DNA from: Candidatus Poribacteria bacterium
GTDB taxonomy: Bacteria > Poribacteria > WGA-4E > WGA-3G
Direction of reading: 5' to 3'
Assembly: GCA_022394755.1 (NCBI GenBank)
Contig: JAGFCA010000030.1
Location: 53,206 to 117,205 of the forward strand
Length of the DNA: 64,000 nt
In this document: piece after piece, positions 1 through 9,088 of the stretch
Layout: every line of letters begins with the position of its first letter
Numbering within the stretch: the first letter of the stretch is position 1
Position numbers and translations under genes: made by a program
The notes under the pieces: generated by a model
Told to the model about the DNA's origin: nothing
The model's database searches: none
What the model saw: only the letters and a program-made list of their open reading frames with translations

Positions 1-340
1 AAAAGGGTGCATAATCTTAATTTTTCTATTGAGTTTAATATTAATATGAAACATATGTGTCAATTAAGAATCCTTGTCCAGTATGTAAGGAATCTAATCG
101 AATCTAACATTCGTATTGTGAATAGTATGTTTTATCTGATAGAGAAAACCACTGATTTTCAAGAAATCCATAGTGTAGACAATTTACACCTATTTATACC
201 ATATTATTATTTCAAATTGTCATTTAATCCGTGTGATTAACGACAAGACAATATACACACGGATAGACAAAACCCTTGATATATCAAGAAAATAGTGGTA
301 AACTAAACCGAAAAATGATATGTAGACTAAGGAGTTACGA
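1..340. other. Leader region without a convincing gene
   Basis: No coding region is supported here. An open frame at 7-240 lacks a ribosome binding site and has an AT-biased composition without recognisable protein character. The right end holds a likely promoter for the gene that starts at 341. Confidence 0.6.
276..304 (+). promoter_or_regulatory. Putative sigma-70 promoter for the 341 gene cluster
   Basis: TTGATA (276-281) and TAAACT (299-304) are separated by exactly 17 bases, close to the TTGACA/TATAAT consensus. The start codon of the first gene lies 36 bases further on, after an AAGGAG Shine-Dalgarno. This is a match by eye only; AT-rich DNA gives chance matches. Confidence 0.4.
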
Positions 341-931
341 ATGGCTGTAGAATATACCAAAACAATTTCGGAAGTAATTGAACAATTAGAGGTAGGAAAT
401 CCATTGCCGAATCTTGTACCAGAGAACGCTTGGAATGATGAACTAACAAATTCATTGGCAGACCTATCGCTTGAAGATCTATTTCAAGGGCAAACAGTTA
501 AAGATGATACATACGCTAAGGCAATCAAAAGTGGTTTGTTTCTATGGAATGATGCGTTGGACGAATCTCACGAAATTTCACAAACACTTGCAAATGATAC
601 AGGAAGTTATTGGCACGGGCTGATGCATCGACGTGAACCAGACTATAGTAATTCAAAATACTGGTTTGGAAGAGTTGGCGATCACCCCATATTCCCTTCA
701 CTACGAGATAGTGTACTGACGTTATCAAACGAAATACAAAACCCTTCCGACACATTATCACAGATTATAATGACAATTGAATCTCAAGATAATTGGGATA
801 GTTTCCAGTTCGTTGATTTGTGTGAAACAGCAGAAAAAGATCCAACCTCTGACACTACAGAATTCTTGAGACAAGTACAAGCAGAAGAGATAAAACTATT
901 ACTTGGATATTCTTACCAGAATGCTATCTAA
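341..931 (+). CDS. Conserved protein of unknown function (196 aa)
   Basis: I do not recognise a named family. The protein has no signal peptide or membrane segment and is probably cytosolic. Its most distinctive part is residues 89-116, which contain YWHGLMHRREPDYSN followed by YWFGRVGDHP. This block is dense in His, Arg, Tyr and Trp and looks like a conserved core; I recall similar blocks in unnamed proteins of Planctomycetes-type genomes, but could not check. The ATG is preceded by AAGGAG with a 6-base spacer, so the start is well supported. The next gene begins 35 bases downstream with its own strong ribosome binding site, so the two are probably co-transcribed. Confidence 0.75.
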   Translation: MAVEYTKTISEVIEQLEVGNPLPNLVPENAWNDELTNSLADLSLEDLFQGQTVKDDTYAKAIKSGLFLWNDALDESHEISQTLANDTGSYWHGLMHRREPDYSNSKYWFGRVGDHPIFPSLRDSVLTLSNEIQNPSDTLSQIIMTIESQDNWDSFQFVDLCETAEKDPTSDTTEFLRQVQAEEIKLLLGYSYQNAI

Positions 932-966
932 TATCAACTAACAATAGGAATTTAAAGGAGACTAAG

Positions 967-1974
967 ATGGTATCAAATAATAGATTAGTTGGAATCATAA
1001 GATGGTGTTTTCTATCTGCTACCATAGTATTAACAACGTTAACACTCTCATGTGTTCCTTCAAGCATAGAGTCTGCTGGCACTACACGTTTCAATGCGAG
1101 TGAAGGATTTCAGGAGATCATCAGCATCTCGAAACAACTCCAAACAACAAGCGATACAGCAACCGCTAATGTGTTAATTGATAAATCAAGATCTTTTATC
1201 AAAGCACATCCTAAATACGATAAAGTTGATCAAATATATTATATTTTAGGTTCTGTATTAGTCGAGTTTGATAGTCCTGAGGAAGGAATAAAAGTATTAG
1301 AAGAATTGATACGTTACTATCCACTTGCTCCATCAGTTGAACCTGGTCTGCTGAATTTAGGAATTGCTTATGACAAGATAGGAACACATGACAAAGCAGA
1401 TGAAGCATATTACAAATTGCTCAATAACGCTAAATACAAGAATGGTCAATTTGCTAATACAGCCAAGACCTTGCTTGAAACTGATATATCCGATAGGAAA
1501 GGTTCCCTTGAAGCATTGTCTGAAGCATCAACACAAACTAACTTTCTAAATAACCCAGCAATAGATTTTGAGGTTGTGAATCTAAATGGAGAGGCATTAT
1601 CTTTAGCACAATATCAAGGACAAATAGTACTTCTGGATTTTTGGGCAACATGGTGTCCACCCTGTATTGCGGAGATGCCGTTTGTAAAAAGCACATATCA
1701 AAAGTATAAGAATCAAAACTTTGAGATAATTGGTATTAGTTTAGATAGAGATTTGAACCAACTTACAACATATTTAGATAAAGAAGGTATCACATGGCCA
1801 CAATATTATGATAATGGTGGTCAGATAGCAAATCTATATCGAGTACAAGCTATACCGACCACTTACCTGATTGATAATAAAGGGATTATCCGTTATGCAA
1901 ACTTACGGGGAAATGCACTTGAGAATGCTGTAAGACAGCTTGTATCAGAAATGAACAGTTCTCATCTTGAATAA
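967..1974 (+). CDS. TPR/TlpA-like thioredoxin-fold lipoprotein
   Basis: Predicted envelope thiol-disulfide protein of the TlpA/ResA type. The N-terminus is a lipoprotein signal with Cys29 in a TLSC lipobox, so the mature protein should be membrane-anchored outside the cytoplasm. Residues about 75-170 form TPR-like helices (YYILGSVLVEF; LGIAYDKIGTHDKADEAY). The thioredoxin domain runs from about 195 to the end. Its redox motif is WCPPC (229-233) in DFWATWCPPC, and a cis-proline loop AIPTTYLID follows. WCPPC is usual for reductive TlpA/ResA proteins that keep substrate cysteines reduced, for example in cytochrome c maturation. The start follows AAAGGAG. The next gene encodes a longer relative with the same TPR-TlpA order, so this is a duplicated pair. 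The substrate is unknown. Confidence 0.88.
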   Translation: MVSNNRLVGIIRWCFLSATIVLTTLTLSCVPSSIESAGTTRFNASEGFQEIISISKQLQTTSDTATANVLIDKSRSFIKAHPKYDKVDQIYYILGSVLVEFDSPEEGIKVLEELIRYYPLAPSVEPGLLNLGIAYDKIGTHDKADEAYYKLLNNAKYKNGQFANTAKTLLETDISDRKGSLEALSEASTQTNFLNNPAIDFEVVNLNGEALSLAQYQGQIVLLDFWATWCPPCIAEMPFVKSTYQKYKNQNFEIIGISLDRDLNQLTTYLDKEGITWPQYYDNGGQIANLYRVQAIPTTYLIDNKGIIRYANLRGNALENAVRQLVSEMNSSHLE

Positions 1975-2029
1975 AATTCACTGAAATATAATCCTAATAG
2001 AAGAAATCATACAAACCAAAGCTTCGTCC

Positions 2030-2056
2030 CGGTGGGTGTGGTTTATAACCCCACCG
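2030..2056 (+). terminator. Hairpin between the two TlpA-like genes
   Basis: CGGTGGG (2030-2036) pairs with CCCACCG (2050-2056) around a 13-base loop, followed by AAATTTCATTT. It could terminate the upstream transcript. The T-tract is poor and the motif CTTCGTCCCGG just before it resembles the dispersed hairpin repeats elsewhere in the window, so it may be a diverged repeat copy instead. Confidence 0.35.
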
Positions 2057-2148
2057 AAATTTCATTTGTAAGAGTTTGTTTTATTACTCACTATATATTT
2101 GGATTGACAGTCCACTTGTTGGCTTTCTTTTAAATTTGGGAGGCTTAA

Positions 2149-3756
2149 ATGCAATTCAAGAATCAAAAAAATTACATTGACAAAATTAACAGAAGATATA
2201 CTTTCTGTAGTATTTGTGTCATTACTATGATGTTATTACTTAGTAATATCTACAACATCACCAATGCTGAATCAGTTGAAAAGGCAGTAGAACTCAGTCC
2301 TGCAAAGATAGGATACAAATATCAAGAAATAAAGAGCATCGCTAAAAAGAATTTAAATAAGAATGACACTGATGTATTAGAGAATATTGTTTCCAAATCA
2401 CAGAATTTTATCCAAAACCACCCTAAATACAAACGTATTGATGAGATATATTATTATCTTGGAAATGCATTAATTCGGTTGGAAAAGGTAGAAGAAGGAA
2501 TAGTAGTATTTGAAACACTTTTTAAGGAAGATTCAGATGCGCGATATGTACCAACCATACTATTGGAATTAGGTTTAGCGTATGATAAAGTTGGGAACCA
2601 TGTAAAGGCAGATGAAGCCTATAATAGTTTGATTGAACATCCAAAATATAACAAACGATCACAGGCAAAGAAGGCTGAAGATATTCTTGAAATGGATTTA
2701 GAATTACGTACTGGGGAGTTACCAAAGCCTCAACTACCGGGATCTCAACCCAATCAATGGATTGGCAAAGCAGCACCTGCGTTTAAGGTGATGGATTTGA
2801 ATAATGAAGAAATCACATTGGATAAATATCATGGTCAAGTTGTTCTAATTGATTTTTGGGCTACGTGGTGCGGTCCCTGTATTGGAGAACTTCCAAACGT
2901 TAAAGCTACCTATGATAAATACAAAGACAAAAAGTTTCAGATTATTGGGATAAGTTGGGATAAGTCACAAATAACTCTTGAAACATTCATTAAAGAACAA
3001 AACCTTGGATGGGTACACCACTATGATCCATTTGGACAGATAGCTAATCAATACGGGGTCACTGGGATTCCTTCAACCTTCCTACTTGATGGTGAAGGAA
3101 TAATCCGAAAAACGGATTTACGTGGTCCGGCACTTGAAATTGCTGTAGGTGAATTGGTTGAAGAAAATTTAAAGAATCCTCATCACGGACCACATTCTAA
3201 GTCGATACCTGCGACAAAGTTAATTAAACCCAGTAATCCTACTTCTAATAACTCACCTGGTCCAATAAACAAACCAACAAATTGGATAGGTAAACCCGCA
3301 CCAGAAATTACGATTACCAATTTGAAAGGTGAAGAACTTTCTTTGGAAGATTTCAAAGGACAGGTAGTGTTACTTGATTTCTGGGCAACTTGGTGTGGAC
3401 CATGCATCACAGAAATACCGAAAGTCAAAAAGACATATGAGAAGTATAAGGATCAGAAGTTTCAGATTATTGGCATAAGTCTTGATAGGTCATTGACTCC
3501 TCTGACAGAATACATTCAACAAGAAGAGCTGAGTTGGCATCACTATTGGGATGAAGATCGCAAGATTAGAACTCTTTTTGAGGTTAAAGCAATTCCATCG
3601 GCATTTCTTATTGATGGAGATGGCATTATTCAGAAGGCGTATCTCGGTGGTTTTGACGTTGAAACTGCAGTCGCTGAACTGGTTGATAAGAATCTCAAGA
3701 AGGTTGATCAGACTCCTACAAACAGTGGGAAAAATAAAGATAATACTGATAATTAG
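2149..3756 (+). CDS. TPR protein with two tandem TlpA-like thioredoxin domains
   Basis: Secreted or membrane-anchored thiol-disulfide protein, 535 aa. An uncleaved anchor or signal peptide lies at about residues 18-40. TPR-like helices cover about 75-190 and closely resemble those of the preceding gene (IDEIYYYLGNAL; LGLAYDKVGNHVKADEAY). Two complete thioredoxin domains follow. The first has WCGPC at 240-244 with the cis-Pro loop GIPSTFLLD; the second has WCGPC at 415-419 with AIPSAFLID. A Pro/Asn/Ser-rich linker (about 345-378) joins them. Each domain carries the TlpA-type insertion with the sequence FQIIGIS, so the tandem arose by duplication inside the gene. The WCGPC motifs differ from the WCPPC of the neighbour, which suggests a different redox potential. 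The start follows GGGAGG. Substrates are unknown. Confidence 0.88.
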   Translation: MQFKNQKNYIDKINRRYTFCSICVITMMLLLSNIYNITNAESVEKAVELSPAKIGYKYQEIKSIAKKNLNKNDTDVLENIVSKSQNFIQNHPKYKRIDEIYYYLGNALIRLEKVEEGIVVFETLFKEDSDARYVPTILLELGLAYDKVGNHVKADEAYNSLIEHPKYNKRSQAKKAEDILEMDLELRTGELPKPQLPGSQPNQWIGKAAPAFKVMDLNNEEITLDKYHGQVVLIDFWATWCGPCIGELPNVKATYDKYKDKKFQIIGISWDKSQITLETFIKEQNLGWVHHYDPFGQIANQYGVTGIPSTFLLDGEGIIRKTDLRGPALEIAVGELVEENLKNPHHGPHSKSIPATKLIKPSNPTSNNSPGPINKPTNWIGKPAPEITITNLKGEELSLEDFKGQVVLLDFWATWCGPCITEIPKVKKTYEKYKDQKFQIIGISLDRSLTPLTEYIQQEELSWHHYWDEDRKIRTLFEVKAIPSAFLIDGDGIIQKAYLGGFDVETAVAELVDKNLKKVDQTPTNSGKNKDNTDN

Positions 3757-3833
3757 ACTTGCTTGATTTCTATACCGACCTAAGTAGATTTATAGAGTTA
3801 GTTGAATCCAAAAGTGGCACTAAAGAATAATAA

Positions 3834-4319
3834 ATGATACGAACCAGTCTAATTCTAAGTTTTGTTGTCTGTCTGTGCTTTTCTCTGATTGTTCCTATTT
3901 CATTCGGTCAAGATGCTGGTCGTAGGATTGAAACAGGAGCAACATTACGAGGACATATTGTAGATATATCTCCACAACAGAATCCTATCGAAGGTGTTCG
4001 TGTTGAAATAGAAAACACAAATGGTGAGATTTTCACTGTTTATACTGATAAAGAGGGTTTTTATGAAAAGACAGGTTTAGCAAAGGGGCGTTACAGTATC
4101 AGCACATATAAGAAAGGATACGGTAGTAGAACAGGTAAAAGTAAGGTAGTTTCATCCGGTGGAGAAGGTTATGACCGAATTAAGATGAGAAAAACTGAGA
4201 CTCTCATTACTTTCCTATTCAAGCAAGTATTTACTTGGCAACTAATTGTCGGTTTTGCAATGGGATTTTTAGCAGCATTGTTGTTAAATTCCCTACATAC
4301 ACGTTCAGAGGCAAGATAA
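3834..4319 (+). CDS. Membrane-anchored carboxypeptidase-regulatory-like domain protein
   Basis: A 161-residue exported protein. It begins with a signal peptide (about 1-25, cleavage near SFGQDA). Residues about 35-105 form a carboxypeptidase-D regulatory-like / CnaB-type beta-sandwich, shown by GHIVDISP, then [14 protein letters not shown], then [20 protein letters not shown] single C-terminal transmembrane helix (about 135-155) follows, with a short basic tail. Such domains are usually structural modules on the outside of the membrane, here apparently held by the C-terminal anchor. The stop codon overlaps the start of the downstream ABC ATPase by one base (TAATG), so the two genes are translationally coupled and may act together. 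No strong Shine-Dalgarno is seen before this ATG. Confidence 0.75.
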   Translation: MIRTSLILSFVVCLCFSLIVPISFGQDAGRRIETGATLRGHIVDISPQQNPIEGVRVEIENTNGEIFTVYTDKEGFYEKTGLAKGRYSISTYKKGYGSRTGKSKVVSSGGEGYDRIKMRKTETLITFLFKQVFTWQLIVGFAMGFLAALLLNSLHTRSEAR

Positions 4320-5413
4320 TGGCAGAAGTATATCTGAAAGATGTTACAAAGATATATGAAGGCGATGTGCTTGCCGTAGAAAAGGCTGATTTTCACATCC
4401 CCGATGAGTCATTCACTGTTCTGGTTGGACCATCGGGTTGTGGAAAGTCTACTCTCTTAAGAATGATAGCTGGTTTGGAACCGATTACAGAAGGTGAGAT
4501 TTACATTGACGATGAAATTGTGAATAATGTCCCCCCTAAGGATAGGGACATAGCAATGGTATTCCAAAACTATGCTCTATACCCACACATGACTGTGTAT
4601 AAGAACATGGCTTTTGGATTGAAACTTCGTAAGTACTCAAAGACTGAAATTGACCAACGTGTTACCGAAGCCGCAGATATTCTCAATATCTCCCATCTCT
4701 TGAACCGGAAACCGAAACATCTTTCTGGCGGAGAACGTCAACGCGTTGCTGTTGGTAGAGCAATTGTCCGTCAACCGAAAGTATTCCTATTCGATGAACC
4801 TTTAAGCAACCTTGACGCAAAATTACGAGTTCAGATGAGAATGGAAATCAGCCGACTCCATGATCGGTTGAATGCTACTATGATTTATGTCACCCATGAC
4901 CAAGTTGAAGCTATGACAATGGGGGATCAAATAGTAGTCTTGAATGAAGGGAAAATACAGCAAATTGCTGATCCGGGGACGTTATACCGAAATCCTGAAA
5001 ACCAATTTGTTGGTGGTTTCATCGGTACACCACCAATGAACTTTATACAAACGAAGATTACAGGAAATGATGGAACACAACAACTTAGTTTCGATGACTT
5101 CACGATTGAATTAAACCAGAAATTACAAACTACATTGAATACGCATTCTCAGGATACAGTCATGTTAGGTATACGTCCAGAAGATATCCAGATTGGTGAA
5201 AATGGGAAAAACCGTGTAATCACTCAAGTAGAACTGGTTGAACCACTTGGAAACCATGCTCTCTTATATCTTAAAACAGAGAAAAACAATTTTGTAGCAC
5301 AATCTAATATCGGTAATTTACCACAACACAACACGCCTTTGACAGTGAGTTTTGATATTAACAAAGCACATCTATTCCATTCGGAAACAGGTGAATCTCT
5401 AACAGCTGAATAG
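4319..5413 (+). CDS. ABC transporter ATP-binding protein, sugar/glycerol-3-phosphate (UgpC/MalK) type
   Basis: A 364-residue ATPase subunit of the CUT1/MalK class, which powers uptake of sugars or related solutes from the cytoplasmic side. Visible motifs are Walker [10 protein letters not shown], the Q-loop [12 protein letters not shown], the signature [14 protein letters not shown], Walker [14 protein letters not shown] and the switch His in [10 protein letters not shown]. The C-terminal third (about 240-364) is the TOBE/MalK regulatory region, with GIRPEDI. I chose the ATG at 4319, not the upstream in-frame ATG at 4235, because the protein [15 protein letters not shown] begins exactly where the family begins and the 1-base stop/start overlap is typical. 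No permease or binding protein is adjacent: the only permease in the window (57200-58966) is 52 kb away and of the iron type. MalK-like ATPases can serve several transporters. Confidence 0.95.
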   Translation: MAEVYLKDVTKIYEGDVLAVEKADFHIPDESFTVLVGPSGCGKSTLLRMIAGLEPITEGEIYIDDEIVNNVPPKDRDIAMVFQNYALYPHMTVYKNMAFGLKLRKYSKTEIDQRVTEAADILNISHLLNRKPKHLSGGERQRVAVGRAIVRQPKVFLFDEPLSNLDAKLRVQMRMEISRLHDRLNATMIYVTHDQVEAMTMGDQIVVLNEGKIQQIADPGTLYRNPENQFVGGFIGTPPMNFIQTKITGNDGTQQLSFDDFTIELNQKLQTTLNTHSQDTVMLGIRPEDIQIGENGKNRVITQVELVEPLGNHALLYLKTEKNNFVAQSNIGNLPQHNTPLTVSFDINKAHLFHSETGESLTAE

Positions 5414-5428
5414 TTTACCTATTTGATT

Positions 5429-6451
5429 CTACATTAACGCTTGGATTTGTTCCCAAGTCTCTTCATCAACAGGAATTCCCTCACGTTCTCTTATCTGTTT
5501 TTCATTCCAACCCCGTTCACCAGGCATATATATTGTGTCAACTCCTTCAGATGTTTTGGCAGATTTTAGATAATCTACAAAACGTTCAATTTCAGCACTA
5601 AACCCAGAAAACTTCCTAAAACTTGCAATATTAATAACGAGCACAAACAACCCATTACCCACACGTGCATCTTCACTCCTACTACATCCTGCTTCTGATA
5701 GTGCCCCTGCGAGTATATCAACAATCATACTCAGACCGAAACCCTTATGTGCTGCGATACCACCAAACGGTAATATTAATGCTGGTGGTTCTCTATAAAA
5801 ATCTTCTACATCAGTTGTAGATTTACCATCGGAATTAATTAACCAACCTTCTGGGGCAGGTTCATTTAATCGTTGTTTGACGCGTATCTTTCCTGATGCT
5901 ACGACACTCGTTGACATATCTAAAACAATATGTTTCTGTGATGCCATTGGTACGGCACAAGCTATTGGATTGGTAGAAAGCCTTCCTTCTGTACCACCGA
6001 ATGGAGCAACACATGTCCCACCACCATGGTCGTTAACCATAAGTATCCCTATCATATCCGCTTCAGATGCGAGACACACATAACCCGCCAACCTTCCAAT
6101 CTCATTACATTGGGATACAGTAACAGTGCTAATATCAGTTTGCCTTGCTTTCTGAATTGCTAATTCAACGGCATGTGTTGCTATAACAGGTCCAAAACCC
6201 CAGTTACCATCCAATACAGAGATTGAAGCAGACTCCTGAATTCTATCAATTGGAGCACCAGGGACAATAAGGCCCTCTTCTATCTCTTTTACATACTTTG
6301 GGAGATGGATTACACCGTGTGAATCGTGTCCAACAAGATTAGCATCCACCATAGAACGCGTAACAATTTCTGCTTCAGTTTCAGGGATATTTAGCTTATC
6401 AAATACGGAGAGACAAATTCTTGTGAGTTCGTTTGAAGTGACATGTGGCAT
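5429..6451 (-). CDS. Ldh2/MdhG family malate/L-lactate/ureidoglycolate-type dehydrogenase
   Basis: NAD(P)-dependent 2-hydroxyacid dehydrogenase of the Ldh2 superfamily (YiaK, ComC, AllD), with a cytosolic fold unlike Rossmann lactate dehydrogenases. Supporting blocks are MVDANLVGHDSHGV near residue 40, the nucleotide-contact region EADMIGILMVNDHGG and STNPIACAVP, LDMSTSVVASGKI, and FGGIAAHKGFGLSMIVDILAGALSEAG. Length (340) is normal for the family. The exact substrate cannot be told from sequence: malate, lactate, ureidoglycolate, sulfolactate and 2,3-diketogulonate enzymes all belong here. It is the last gene of a minus-strand series and faces the ABC ATPase gene, with only 15 bases between the two stop codons. 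With the neighbouring epimerase it may be part of a sugar or sugar-acid pathway (inference). Confidence 0.9.
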   Translation of the reverse strand: MPHVTSNELTRICLSVFDKLNIPETEAEIVTRSMVDANLVGHDSHGVIHLPKYVKEIEEGLIVPGAPIDRIQESASISVLDGNWGFGPVIATHAVELAIQKARQTDISTVTVSQCNEIGRLAGYVCLASEADMIGILMVNDHGGGTCVAPFGGTEGRLSTNPIACAVPMASQKHIVLDMSTSVVASGKIRVKQRLNEPAPEGWLINSDGKSTTDVEDFYREPPALILPFGGIAAHKGFGLSMIVDILAGALSEAGCSRSEDARVGNGLFVLVINIASFRKFSGFSAEIERFVDYLKSAKTSEGVDTIYMPGERGWNEKQIREREGIPVDEETWEQIQALM

Positions 6452-6481
6452 AACGGGAATTAAGGTGGGAATTTAGTATTT

Positions 6482-7300
6482 CTATTTCTGATTAAGAATT
6501 TCTGCTATACGTTCAGCAAAACGATAAGCACTGTTATCTTCGGGTTCATAACCTATTACTTTTCTGGCATTTGTTATACTCCAAAACTTATGTGAATTAT
6601 CACTAATTCCGTAGAATATCTGGAATGGAACACCGTTTTCATCTTCTATATTTTCTGTCTCAATACTCTTTACAAAAAGTTGTACTTGGTCACGTACACT
6701 TAAATATGCACCAAGTGCTCTATGCATCTTAGTATAGTTTTCGGCAGTGATATCGTTCAGATCAGTTTCTCGTGGAGCACCGATACGGAGCTGTACATTC
6801 TGTAGGATTCTGCCTCTGGTATCTCCATTTGCAAATACAAACCCAAGATGTTCATACGCCTCCTTTGCCCACCCGTAGAAGTTATCAGACAACGGACGCA
6901 TTTCCGGTGTAACAAAATCCCATTTACCTGTCCAGATAAGGTTTTCATAATAATCTGCTGCATGGTTAGAACTACATACTACAACACGACGCACACTCAT
7001 TTCAAGTGAGGTTTGATAGACATTGTATGCCATCTGAACATTGTTGAGTTCATCCTGAAACCCACCACCCTTGAATGCACAATGAACTACTGCATCAACA
7101 CCTTCGAAATAGTGTTGATATAGATCTCGGTCGGGATCACCCACATCAACGATATGAATATCTGCAACCTCATTCCCTTGTCGATTAGTATTCCTTACAT
7201 CGAGAAGTACAAGCTCATATCGTTCACGGAATGCTGGTAGCATCCGTCCTGCGATATACCCTCCAGCACCGGTGATGAGGACTTTTCTTTTTTGCTCCAT
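6482..7300 (-). CDS. NAD-dependent epimerase/dehydratase (extended SDR, uronate-dehydrogenase-like)
   Basis: Extended short-chain dehydrogenase, 272 aa, cytosolic. The Rossmann motif is VLITGAGGYIAGRMLP at the N-terminus, an acidic residue LLDVR follows beta-2 (NAD preference), VVVCSSNHAA gives the Ser/Asn site, and the catalytic Tyr-Lys pair is in FYGWAKEAYE. The size, the CSSNHAA block and the short C-terminus fit the family near uronate dehydrogenase and small UDP-sugar epimerases. It lies 30 bases upstream of the Ldh2-type gene in the same direction, so the two are probably co-transcribed. The substrate is not determined. Confidence 0.87.
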   Translation of the reverse strand: MEQKRKVLITGAGGYIAGRMLPAFRERYELVLLDVRNTNRQGNEVADIHIVDVGDPDRDLYQHYFEGVDAVVHCAFKGGGFQDELNNVQMAYNVYQTSLEMSVRRVVVCSSNHAADYYENLIWTGKWDFVTPEMRPLSDNFYGWAKEAYEHLGFVFANGDTRGRILQNVQLRIGAPRETDLNDITAENYTKMHRALGAYLSVRDQVQLFVKSIETENIEDENGVPFQIFYGISDNSHKFWSITNARKVIGYEPEDNSAYRFAERIAEILNQK

Positions 7301-7366
7301 AAATATACCTAACTGAAGTTAACCATAATTTCGATAGAATTTTAGGAAATTCATAATGAAATTACA

Positions 7367-9040
7367 TTAGGAAATAGATAATTTTTCTTTACAGTGTTTA
7401 GCAATCAGCTTCATTTCTTCAATCACCTGATTCTCTGTTAGAATGAAATGATTATAAATAGACGGAACTTGTTCTTTACCAAATAATTTAGCAAAAAAAC
7501 CACGTTTTTCTTCCTCATTGAAACTGAGAGATGATGCACCAGATGGATCTAAACCTAAGTATTCTATTGATAGAAAGTGTTCGGGGTTATCTTTTGTAAC
7601 CTTACCTTCATAAGAATTTCCAATATTTTTTCTTCCATAACAAATGTAATATACTCTACGTGAAGTATTATGCAGTACAGTATATCCACCAGAGTCGATA
7701 GATTCGTTCCAACACTTCTCAAATCCGTTACTGGGGAGTCGTTCTCTAAGTTCTTGAGCTGACCGAACGACAAATCTATTCTGAGTCAACGACTTTGTAA
7801 TTGAATATCCTTCATATTCTTCAGTAATAGGTGGATGCCCTGTCAAGAGATCTACGTTATCAAGTGTCCAGACAACGCCATCTCTAATCCCTTTTGCAAA
7901 GTTAAAATGCTGTTCCACAAACTCGCCATTAAGAGGATGTAACTGATACTCTCCATTACCGTTGAATATTGATCTAAGATTTCTTCTGTGATCTATCACA
8001 GAGAATCTTTTATCAGGAACTGGAATCTCCAATTTGAGTGTATATCCAATATCAAGGTCAGTCGTTAGATTGAGTTGTGATATACGAAGCTGAGCGAGTC
8101 GGGTCAATGCTGTTTGACTTTTCGATAGTACACGTCCGATTAGATATTTGCTCCGTAGGTGTGGTATCTCTGTTGAAAGTCGATCAAGGGTATCGGGATC
8201 AAGTTTCTCCAACATTACCTTATGTTCCCAACGTGTACCGCGTTCGTGTGAAAGAATCTGGAATTGTTGATTGTCACCACTTGGACGGATATAACCGAGT
8301 GCTGTCCATGGATCAAAAGTTGCACGATAATATCCACTGGTTTCTAGATCTCCACCCGCGAGAACACAGTCGCGACGTTCATATCGAGAATATATACCGA
8401 ATTGGAATTCGTATGATTCGTAATCTTCTAATGCTTTTCGTAAATCTTTAGCGAATTCGCTTCCGCGAGTGAATTTACTAAAAATCTCCTCAGTACGTCT
8501 TGGTTGATTTAATGCATCTAAAAACGTACCGATTGGTATACCTGCCTCTTCTTCACCTTCGTCCTCACTTTTGCCAAATACCTTTGTTTTTGTTTTGAAG
8601 GGTGGATTTCGTAAGGATACATCACGTTGGGATACGAAGTGTAGAGCAGGATCATCCGTTAGGTTGTCGAGGGATGGAGCATCACCAAGAATCTCAGCTA
8701 ATTTCTGATCATCTATTTTCTCCATTAATTCTGTACCGCGTTTCAGTTCGGCAAAATGTATGATGTCGTTTAGACTATATTGAAGGGGTGCACTTGATGA
8801 AAGACCATCATAGTTAGATCTGTGAAATCGAATGCGTGGTTTGATACGAAAAACAGGTGTCAGTCCATAATCTTTAAGGAGAACATATAATGTGACTGTA
8901 TAGGAATCCTCATGCACCTTTTGTGCAAGGATGCCGCGTTCATTTATATTATTGTCAACGATGAGTTGTTCCTGAACAAGTCTACTATCGTTACCAAAAA
9001 TCATCATTCGATGTTCTTCTCTGTTATCATCAACCAACAT
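7367..9040 (-). CDS. Uncharacterised 557-aa cytosolic protein
   Basis: I do not recognise this protein. It has no signal peptide, no membrane segment and no obvious repeats. The N-terminal half contains RIKPRIRFHRSNYDGLSSS, and the middle has an acidic loop (EDEGEEEAG, about residue 165) followed by a helical part. The C-terminal part is rich in beta-like stretches (YTVLHNTSRRVYYICYG; FLSIEYLGLDPSGASS), and a Phe-rich FFAKLFGKE segment near residue 515 resembles a membrane-surface or clamp-binding element. The start is supported by GGGAGAG 5 bases before ATG. It sits between the ROK kinase (48 bases away) and the SDR gene in one direction, which suggests an operon. Confidence 0.7.
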   Translation of the reverse strand: MLVDDNREEHRMMIFGNDSRLVQEQLIVDNNINERGILAQKVHEDSYTVTLYVLLKDYGLTPVFRIKPRIRFHRSNYDGLSSSAPLQYSLNDIIHFAELKRGTELMEKIDDQKLAEILGDAPSLDNLTDDPALHFVSQRDVSLRNPPFKTKTKVFGKSEDEGEEEAGIPIGTFLDALNQPRRTEEIFSKFTRGSEFAKDLRKALEDYESYEFQFGIYSRYERRDCVLAGGDLETSGYYRATFDPWTALGYIRPSGDNQQFQILSHERGTRWEHKVMLEKLDPDTLDRLSTEIPHLRSKYLIGRVLSKSQTALTRLAQLRISQLNLTTDLDIGYTLKLEIPVPDKRFSVIDHRRNLRSIFNGNGEYQLHPLNGEFVEQHFNFAKGIRDGVVWTLDNVDLLTGHPPITEEYEGYSITKSLTQNRFVVRSAQELRERLPSNGFEKCWNESIDSGGYTVLHNTSRRVYYICYGRKNIGNSYEGKVTKDNPEHFLSIEYLGLDPSGASSLSFNEEEKRGFFAKLFGKEQVPSIYNHFILTENQVIEEMKLIAKHCKEKLSIS

Positions 9041-9088
9041 GGATTCTCTCCCTTGATATAGAGTCCATATCTGAAATTAGGTAATATT

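Noticed and set aside
7..240. Open frame of 77 codons at the left edge
   Set aside because: No ribosome binding site, AT-biased composition, no recognisable protein character; lies before a promoter.
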